A stretch of DNA of 64,000 nucleotides, taken from NCBI RefSeq assembly GCF_040054535.1, contig NC_090783.1, positions 3,461,501 through 3,525,500 on the forward strand. The letters are read 5' to 3'. Below, piece after piece: positions 60,101 to 64,000 of the stretch (position 1 is its first letter; each line of letters starts with the position of its first letter). A model generated the notes under the pieces. It was not told the DNA's origin. It ran no database searches and saw only the letters and a program-made list of their open reading frames with translations. Source of the stretch: Antennarius striatus. Lineage: Eukaryota; Chordata; Actinopteri; Lophiiformes; Antennariidae. The position numbers were made by a program, and so were the translations under genes.

Positions 60101-63080
60101 CTCACGGCGTATCGGTCGGGGTTGAACACCGGAGCGTTGTCATTTAGGTCCTCCACCTCTATGTGCACGCAGGTCTGGGCGCTCAGGCCCCCCTGACGTT
60201 TAGAAAGCGAAAAAAAAAAAAAGAGTCAAAGTTATCAGGAGGAAGGAGACAAATAAGGATGCAGGACATGGAGGGGGACCCAGTCTGCTCACCGGATCTT
60301 CAGCTTTGATTAGAACGTCAAAAAAAGTGTGTTCAGAGTCTCGATCGATATCCCCAGAGATGCACAGCGATCCCGTCTGGGGGTGAACTCTGAAGAGGGG
60401 GTGTGTGTCCTGCTGGTCAAAGCCATCGGTCAGAGAGTAGAGCAGGGTGCCGAACTCGGGGCTGTCTGCATCAGTGGCGATGACCTGAAGAAGAGGAAGA
60501 GGAGACGCCAGATAAAACAAGTCTGATCAGATTGAAAACTGTTGGACATCAGGACCCCACCCGGATGTGGATGATGTCTGGTGACTGACCAGGATTATTT
60601 ACTGTATATTTACTCTGCCAGGGAAAGTCAACACAATAAAAGCATTAAAATAAAAAAATAAAAAAATCCCACCCCATCAAAGGGTGAAAAATATCACCGC
60701 ATGGAAATACAGGCCTCAGATCCACATTTTACAGGCAGAGCCATAAAGATGACACCGTGTCATACTTGATGAACTTTGATCAGAGGAACATTAACAGAGA
60801 AGGTCTGATTGGCTTCCAGGAACAGCAGCGTTTATGAGCTCCCACTGGTCGCTAGATTTCACTGTACGAACCATTATGTACGTTTTAATGCAACTTCAAT
60901 TAGGGATTTTAAAACTTCACTAGAGAAAATTCTATTCTAAAGAGATCTAACGTCAGATATGGTTCAAGTTGTGTCTGAATGAAGACCTCTAGTTGACATC
61001 TTTTGTATGGAGTTGGTACCAGGCGTCCCATCAGTCATATCTGTGTGTGTGTGTGTTTGTTGGGTATGTAGAAGAGGAACACTGGGGTCTTTGTGCAGAG
61101 ACTGAAGGCCACGTTTGTCTTATGAGAAGCGCAAGACGTAGAACACTGAACTATGTTCATTTCCTGTCCTGTGAAACAAGGAATCCACTATTTAATATTT
61201 AATCATGTTTAATTTATTTAATAAATAATCAAAACTTTATCTGAGGGTTGCACAAAAAATTTAGAGGGGGTGACCTCTTAGGTTTTAAAGTAAAGAAGGT
61301 ATCTTGGCGGCCCAAGAGTTTCGGGTCACGTCTGTCTTGTTTTCCAACCTACTTGTAAAAAGCAGCTTCCGATCTGGCTGTGCTCCGGTATGGACACGTT
61401 GTGCAGCTGCTGCTGGAACACCGGCTCGTTGTCGTTGACATCCTCCACCTGGAGCGTGACGGTCGCCGTGGACGACAACGCCGGATCCCCTCCGTCAACC
61501 GCCACCACCAGGAACCACACCCGCGTCAGCGTTTCTCTATCCAGAACTCCAGCGGTGGTGACCAGGCCCGAGTCGGGGTCGATCCTGATCAGGCCGTCCT
61601 GGTTGGACCTGATGGAGTATCTGATGATGGAGTTGACGCCCTCGTCTGCGTCTCGGGCCCTCATCCGGATGAGGGAACTTCCTGGAGGTGCGTCTTCAGC
61701 GATGCTGATCGAGTATTCGTCCTTTTCAAAAAGCGGACGGCAGTCGTTGGCGTCGATGACTCGCAGGAGGAAGACGGTCTCGCTGCTCAGCGGTGGGTTC
61801 CCAAAATCTGACGCTCGTACCTTCACCTCAAACAGATCCTTCTCCTCTCTGTCCAGCTCGGCACTGATGCACATGGCGTACAGGAAGTCATCTATCTGCT
61901 TCAAGGTGAATTTCCCATCACCTCCATCGAGGGTGACAGCGACCCTCCCCTCCTTAAAGTCGGGATCTGACACAGAAATCCGGGCGACATAGTCTCCGAT
62001 CCCCGCCGCCTCTGACACCACCGCCTCTCCTGTCTCGCTGAGAAACATCACACTGATGGCAGGACTGTTGTCGTTGACGTTCAGCACCTTCACCCCCACA
62101 AAAGCGCTGCTGTACTCAGGCTGAACCCCGTTATCTCTCGCCCTGACGATCAACTCGTGGAACGGTTGAGTCTCGTAATCCAGCGGCTTGTTGAGGAACA
62201 CCACCCCGCTGGTTTCGTTGATGGAGAAGAACTCGTTGGGATCGCTCTGACGCCGGATGATCTCGTAAAAGATCCTCCCGTTGTCGCCGAGGTCAAGGTC
62301 AGAGGCGTGAACTCGACACACTGGAGACATGGCCGGAGCGTCCTCGGGCAGGGAGGTGTGATATTCGCTCTGGCTGAACACGGGCGGGTTGTCGTTCTCA
62401 TCCAGGACGTGGATGTTCACCCGGAGCGTCCCCGTCCGGGCTGGGACGCCGCCATCGAAGGCCTCGATGGTGAGGGAGTAGAAGTCCCACGTCTCCCTGT
62501 CTAGCTTGCTTACCAGGATGAGATCCAGACTCAGGTTGTTCTCGGATCCACTGCGATACTCCAGGTGGAACAAATCCCCCATCTCCCTCTCTGTGATCCG
62601 GTATCCCTGGGTACCAAGTTCACCCTCATCCTCATCTTTAGCACCTTCCAGCTCAAAGCGACTCCCCAGGGGGCTCAGCTCTGATATTTCCAGATCCACC
62701 TCCTCCGTGGGGAAGAGGGGTGAATGGTCATTCACGTCCCTCACCTCTATTTTCACTTTAATCATCTCCCCCGTCAGAGTCGCGGCCACAAACTCATACC
62801 TATCCCTGCGCTCCCTGTCCAGGATCACGGCCGTGGAGATGATCCCCGTGTCGGCGTCTATTTCCAAGTCCTTGAACACGTAGGAGTCTCTGCTCTCTGA
62901 GATGAGGAATCCGCTGCTTGGCCCGTTTAAACCCGCTCCGAGGTCTCCGACGATGGTTTTGGCGGGCAGACCCTCTTTAACGGACAGCGTCAGGTTGAAC
63001 ACCTGCCCGAGAGACTGCGCGCAAAGCAGCGACAGGATGAGCGTCCGAAGGACCGAGGCGGCGGCCTTTACGCGTCCCAT
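45540..63080 (-). CDS. dchs2: Dachsous cadherin-related 2, complete, 19 coding exons
   Basis: Giant cell-surface cadherin; dachsous proteins bind Fat4-type cadherins on neighbouring cells in planar polarity and growth control. Exons, 5' to 3' on the minus strand: 63080-61353, 60484-60293, 60192-59961, 59161-58925, 57980-56964, 56875-56688, 56575-56476, 56390-55386, 55273-55034, 53114-52980, 52145-51936, 51831-50971, 50884-50771, 50386-50175, 50085-49934, 49796-49666, 49572-49286, 49057-48916, 48133-45540. All phases join, giving about 3,258 aa (human DCHS1 is 3,298). Residues 1 to about 25 are a signal peptide, so the ATG at 63080 is preferred over the in-frame frame opening 33 codons upstream. 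I count 27 cadherin repeats, the dachsous number, most closing with DxNDNxPxF. One helix (about 2897-2919) is followed by a cytoplasmic tail of about 340 aa. The neighbour sfrp2 supports dchs2 over dchs1. Confidence 0.95.
54614..54642. repeat. (GGGT)n tract in dchs2 intron 9
   Basis: Five GGGT units followed by a G run in the intron between dchs2 exons 9 and 10; able in principle to form a G-quadruplex on the plus (non-coding) strand. Confidence 0.9.
59224..59601. mobile_element. hAT-type MITE in dchs2 intron 3
   Basis: The left end 'caggggagtcaaactcattt' and the right end 'gggccacgagtgtgacatttg' are imperfect inverted copies of the terminal repeat of a very common fish non-autonomous hAT element (with 'agggccac' and 'atttggcccccgggcc' inside the ends). 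A possible 8-bp target duplication, ctctaaca/gtctaaca, flanks it but lies some bases outside the right end. There is no transposase. It sits between exons 3 and 4 and does not disturb the splice sites. Confidence 0.7.
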
Positions 63081-64000
63081 TCCTCCGTGACGCACGTCTT
63101 CCGTCGGCAGAAGTGTGGCTACATATTTCAATATGTCAGGATTATTCTTCTCAATCAAATGTCGGAGCAGAAGCTGCAAACCAAATCTGTTGAACGCACC
63201 ATTTTAGCGCGATGCGCGCGTCATGATGTTCCGGCTCCAAACATTGCGTCGTAAATCTCCGATTTTGCGCACCGAGCGCCCGCAGAGTTCACCGGACTGC
63301 GTGAGATGAACGCACCACCTGGAGCGCGGCACGTCCCATGCGGGTCGCGTCCATCTGCGGCCCTGATTGCTTAAGATTTAATTAGGCCAAGAGATTATCG
63401 CGGTGCCGACAGGTGGTAGTAGCCGTTTGACTTGTTTAAGATCTCATGATGGACAGTAAGGAAATTAAATGATAAAAATCATGAAGGAGGAAACATAGAA
63501 GTAAAACTGAGGGTGAAATAAAAGTGAAAGAAGTTTTTCTTTTAGATGTAACCATAAAGTGTTCGAGTTGCGCCCTCTGCTGGTGGAAATAGAGAATGCA
63601 TGCAGAACAAAGTTCTAAATCTTGCAACTTTCTTAGATCACAGAATTGTTCTTAGAGCTACATTAAAACATTCTGTAAACTAAAACAACCCTAATTCGGT
63701 TATATTTAATGTCTAAACTCAGTTTTAAAATATTTTCTGACTCTGTCGGAGCTGCTTTATGACACCGTTGTGTTACAAACGCCAATGTTTATGAGTTACA
63801 CACATGATGTTTGTGACATTAAATTTTAAGTTTTACATCATTGTAAACACAGACTAAAATCCTTCTCTACAATCTCCTGCTCAACTAAAACATATTTGCT
63901 TTTTCTATTTAATTATAGGGGATGCGTTTAACGTTTATAACGTTTAAAACCTTTTTTACACCACAATAAATTAAAGAAATTCCTTAAAATGTGTTTGTTT
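63081..64000. other. dchs2 upstream region
   Basis: 63081-63420 is CpG-rich compared with the AT-rich DNA to its right and probably holds the 5' UTR and promoter of dchs2. The reading frame stays open for 33 codons upstream of the chosen ATG (to 63179), but that part lacks a signal-peptide-like sequence. Beyond 63430 nothing recognisable is present. Confidence 0.45.

Noticed and set aside
61390-61992. 200-codon open frame antisense to dchs2 exon 1
   Set aside because: Mirror of the cadherin-coding strand; composition is that of reverse-complemented coding sequence.
63081-63179. In-frame start 33 codons upstream of the chosen dchs2 ATG
   Set aside because: The upstream residues lack a signal-peptide pattern, while the downstream ATG is followed directly by a typical hydrophobic signal core and cleavage site.

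Overview
The window looks like nuclear DNA of a ray-finned fish, most likely a compact-genome percomorph teleost. It has short GT-AG introns, abundant CA/TG and CCAT microsatellites, teleost-type transposon relics (RTE-like LINE, tRNA-derived SINEs, a hAT-like MITE, a Tc1-like scrap), and four vertebrate genes whose protein sequences are recognisable. The species cannot be fixed from the sequence alone.

Layout. 1-5.5 kb: mostly non-coding, with one acidic, unrecognised reading frame on the minus strand (2325-2869) and an RTE-type LINE 3' fragment (about 4197-4756). 5.77-18.65 kb: fam193a on the plus strand, 23 coding exons that keep frame throughout (about 1,624 codons), ending in the conserved FAM193 C-terminal block. 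18.65-22.44 kb: its 3' UTR and the gap to the convergent neighbour. 23.19-25.22 kb: tnip2 (ABIN-2), minus strand, 6 coding exons, 478 aa. 28.47-29.79 kb: sfrp2, minus strand, 3 exons, 295 aa. 29.8-45.2 kb: a 15.4 kb interval without a supportable gene, holding repeats and at least one homeodomain-site-rich stretch that may be an enhancer. 45.54-63.08 kb: dchs2 (dachsous cadherin-related 2), minus strand, 19 coding exons, about 3,258 aa: signal peptide, 27 cadherin repeats, one transmembrane helix and a roughly 340-aa cytoplasmic tail. 63.1-64 kb: its upstream region.

The genes do not form one pathway. tnip2 is a ubiquitin-binding regulator of NF-kB and TPL2 signalling; sfrp2 is a secreted Wnt modulator; dchs2 is the large cadherin ligand of Fat4-type planar polarity signalling; fam193a is a poorly characterised intracellular protein. 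The convergent fam193a/tnip2 pair corresponds to human 4p16.3 and the sfrp2/dchs2 pair to human 4q31.3, so two blocks that are far apart on human chromosome 4 lie within 64 kb here. All exon borders were assigned by hand from splice signals, reading phase and resemblance to the families. I did not find a clearly new biological system; the main points of interest are the fully readable 27-repeat dachsous gene, calcium-site loss at particular cadherin linkers, a possible 9-nt microexon in fam193a, splice sites built from microsatellites or G-rich tracts, the orphan acidic protein and a candidate enhancer.
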